Origin: Acetofilamentum sp.
GTDB lineage: Bacteria; Bacteroidota; Bacteroidia; Bacteroidales; DTU049
Length of the DNA stretch: 6,316 bases
Reading direction: 5' to 3'
NCBI GenBank assembly: GCA_020720525.1
Contig: DYON01000159.1
Span: forward strand, 1 to 6,316
Shown: one piece after another, positions 5,236 through 6,316 of the stretch
Layout of the letters: every line of letters starts with the position of its first letter
Numbering within the stretch: the stretch's first letter is position 1
Made by a program: the position numbers and the translations under genes
The notes under the pieces: model-generated
Told to the model about the DNA's origin: nothing
Seen by the model: the letters and a program-made list of their open reading frames with translations, nothing else
The model's database searches: none

Positions 5236-5744
5236 ACAACGTGAAACAAGCCATACGACAATTAAGCGGCAACGCTCCGGTGCAAACCCTTCGCGCCGTT
5301 GTTACCGATGTCGATGCCGATGCAGAAACTTGCACCGTGGAATCATCAGAAGGTATTGAAACCTTTGATGTGTTATTGTCTATGCACGGCTACGGCTTAC
5401 TTACCATTCCGAAAACAGGCGCAAACTGCTTAGTCGGTATCATTCAAAATCAAAACACTTCGGCGTTTTTGATTTGGGCAGATGCCGTAGAACGATACGA
5501 AATACGCGCCGAAAACATAAAACTAAACGGCGATTCCTTTGGAGGTATCGTTGATGCTAAAGAATTAAGCCGACAAATTGAATATTTGAATACGCTTTTG
5601 AAAACGATTCAAACAGTGTTCAAAACATGGGTAACGATACCCAACGATGGCGGCGCGGCTCTCAAATTACTATCCGCACAGTTTACAAATTTGCAAACGG
5701 CGGATTTATCCAACATAGAAAATAAAAACATAACGCATGGCTGA
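5232..5744 (+). CDS. Baseplate central spike / assembly protein (gpV, Mu gp45-like)
   Basis: This 170-residue protein is the membrane-piercing central spike that trimerises under the hub. Residues 17-85 form an OB-fold-like beta domain (V-Q-T-L-R-A-V-V-T-D-V, C-T-V-E-S, F-D-V-L-L-S, L-T-I-P-K-T-G-A-N-C-L-V-G-I, F-L-I-W-A-D-A-V). A short beta segment follows at 88-105 (Y-E-I-R-A-E-N-I-K-L-N-G-D-S-F-G-G), far shorter than the beta helix of P2 gpV or T4 gp5, then a helix (106-130) and a conserved-looking C-terminus with P-N-D-G-G-A-A-L-K (137-145) and a final E-N-K-N-I-T-H-G. The I-P-N-D-G-G and terminal T-H-G motifs are familiar from Bacteroidetes phage spikes by recall. No H-x-H metal-binding tip motif is present. 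The gene overlaps the hub stop (ATGA) and ends 8 bases inside the wedge gene. Confidence 0.75.
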   Translation: MNNVKQAIRQLSGNAPVQTLRAVVTDVDADAETCTVESSEGIETFDVLLSMHGYGLLTIPKTGANCLVGIIQNQNTSAFLIWADAVERYEIRAENIKLNGDSFGGIVDAKELSRQIEYLNTLLKTIQTVFKTWVTIPNDGGAALKLLSAQFTNLQTADLSNIENKNITHG

Positions 5745-6024
5745 CAATACCGACATATTATTAGACGATACGTTTGACCTGATAATCGAAAACGGTGACT
5801 TTAAACTCGGCGATGCGTGGGTGCAAGATATAGAACTGATACTCACACTCTCGAAGGGCGAGTTGAAGTCCGACCCGCTACTCGGACCTGATTTAATACA
5901 GGCAATAAACGCCAAAGAGCGCAACGTGCGCATTGAGCAGCGCGTAAAAGTGAACTTGGAACGCGACGGCAAACAAGTCTCAAACATTAAAATTGATAAC
6001 GGAAATATAATTATCATACCATGA
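5737..6024 (+). CDS. Baseplate wedge protein, gp25 / Mu gp46-like
   Basis: This 95-residue protein is the gp25-type wedge component that holds the first sheath ring to the baseplate and is needed to start sheath assembly. The fold pattern is clear: an N-terminal strand pair I-L-L-D-D-T-F-D-L-I-I-E-N-G-D-F (7-22), a helix W-V-Q-D-I-E-L-I-L-T-L-S (28-39), the family motif K-G-E-L-K-S-D-P-L-L-G (40-50) leading into P-D-L-I-Q-A-I-N-A, and C-terminal strands V-R-I-E-Q-R-V-K-V-N-L-E and I-K-I-D-N-G-N. The size equals that of Mu gp46-like members of the family. The start at 5737 lies 8 bases inside the spike gene, and its stop overlaps the next start (ATGA at 6021), so it is translationally coupled on both sides. 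Despite older names, gp25 family members are structural; no catalytic residues are claimed here. Confidence 0.83.
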   Translation: MADNTDILLDDTFDLIIENGDFKLGDAWVQDIELILTLSKGELKSDPLLGPDLIQAINAKERNVRIEQRVKVNLERDGKQVSNIKIDNGNIIIIP

Positions 6025-6316
6025 CACACACCGTAACACATAAAACATCGCTCATTGATATTGCCGTGCTCTATGGAGGCAATGCCGATGCTGTGTTTGA
6101 ATTGTTGCGTTCAAATCCTGAATTGGATTTAGTCGAAAGTATAGCAGTCGGCAATATGATTGTTATTCCACAATTTACACCAAATGACATTAACCGATAT
6201 TTTTCAAAAAACGCGATACAACCAGCGACCGACATCACACCTGAGTTCATGGACTGGGTGCTATACAACGGTTGGTGGAACGATGAATTAAGCTGGGATG
6301 ATAACGGCGATTGGAT
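6021..6316 (+). CDS. LysM / tail protein X-like protein, N-terminal part (3' end outside window)
   Basis: This frame opens at the ATG at 6021, overlapping the gp25-like stop by 4 bases, and stays open to the right edge (98 full codons visible). Residues 1-50 resemble a LysM/tail-protein-X module: H-K-T-S-L-I-D-I-A-V-L-Y-G-G-N-A-D-A-V-F-E-L-L-R-S-N, then a G-N-M-I-V-I-P end, like the q-S-L-L-D-I-A...G...L-A-x-x-N-G...G-x-x-L-x-I-P pattern of Bacteroidetes phage LysM proteins. In tail particles such modules sit in the baseplate or tail-tube end and hold adjoining rings together; peptidoglycan binding is not implied by itself. The visible C-terminal part, Q-P-A-T-D-I-T-P-E-F-M-D-W, continues into a Trp-rich, Asp-rich stretch with five Trp in its last 20 visible residues. 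In Mu the gene after gp46 is the gp47 J-like wedge, so this gene is an extra one inserted in that order. Confidence 0.6.
   Translation, partial: MTHTVTHKTSLIDIAVLYGGNADAVFELLRSNPELDLVESIAVGNMIVIPQFTPNDINRYFSKNAIQPATDITPEFMDWVLYNGWWNDELSWDDNGDW

Noticed and set aside
5706..6268. Minus-strand ORFs opposite the wedge and LysM-like genes (111 and 65 codons)
   Set aside because: They are antisense to recognisable coupled tail genes, with no leader or recognisable product.
1..6316. Recurrent GATGCCG/GCCGATGC words through the window as a possible uptake or packaging signal
   Set aside because: They occur inside coding frames at codons for common Asp-Ala combinations, with no fixed spacing, orientation bias or intergenic clustering seen by eye.

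Overview
This 6.3 kb window is most of the tail module of a contractile-tailed (myovirus-type) phage, prophage or phage-derived tail particle, probably from a member of the Bacteroidetes. The host assignment rests on protein flavour (Bacteroidetes-type DUF2586-like sheath, DUF6848/DUF6046-like small tail proteins and a spike ending in an N-x-x-x-T-H-G-like tail, all recalled and not searched), on A-rich rather than Shine-Dalgarno-type leaders before the genes, and on moderate GC content. No head, replication, integrase or lysis gene is in view, so intact phage, defective prophage and tailocin cannot be told apart. A tape-measure protein, a G/GT-type chaperone pair and a hub/spike/wedge set argue for phage ancestry over a type VI secretion or extracellular injection system.

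The gene order matches the Mu-type tail cluster, all on the plus strand: sheath C-terminus (1-495, cut by the left edge), tail tube (519-950), tail assembly chaperone (953-1276) with a second reading frame (1282-1473) probably reached by a -1 frameshift, tape measure (1626-3656), a Mu gpN-position tail/hub protein (3653-4276), gpD/Mu gp44-like hub (4273-5235), OB-fold spike (5232-5744), gp25/Mu gp46-like wedge (5737-6024), and the start of a LysM/tail-protein-X-like gene (6021 onward, cut by the right edge). From 3653 onward every gene overlaps its predecessor by 4 or 8 bases, indicating one translationally coupled operon. Sheath and tube form the contractile rod, the chaperones coat the tape measure while the tube polymerises, and the last five genes build the baseplate and central spike.

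Three things stand out. First, the chaperone frame junction carries overlapping slippery heptamers (TTTAAAA and AAAAAAA) in the loop of a perfect 12-bp hairpin. The 3' arm of that hairpin can pair instead with a third copy of the same motif downstream, which looks like a ribosome-driven switch. Second, the only real intergenic gap (1474-1625) is almost exactly filled by a 43-codon minus-strand ORF encoding a single predicted membrane helix. Third, the first ~51 bases look unlike sheath coding sequence and are bounded by GTCCC...GGGAC, suggesting an insertion-element end or assembly junction in the sheath gene.

No RNA gene, CRISPR array or convincing terminator was seen.
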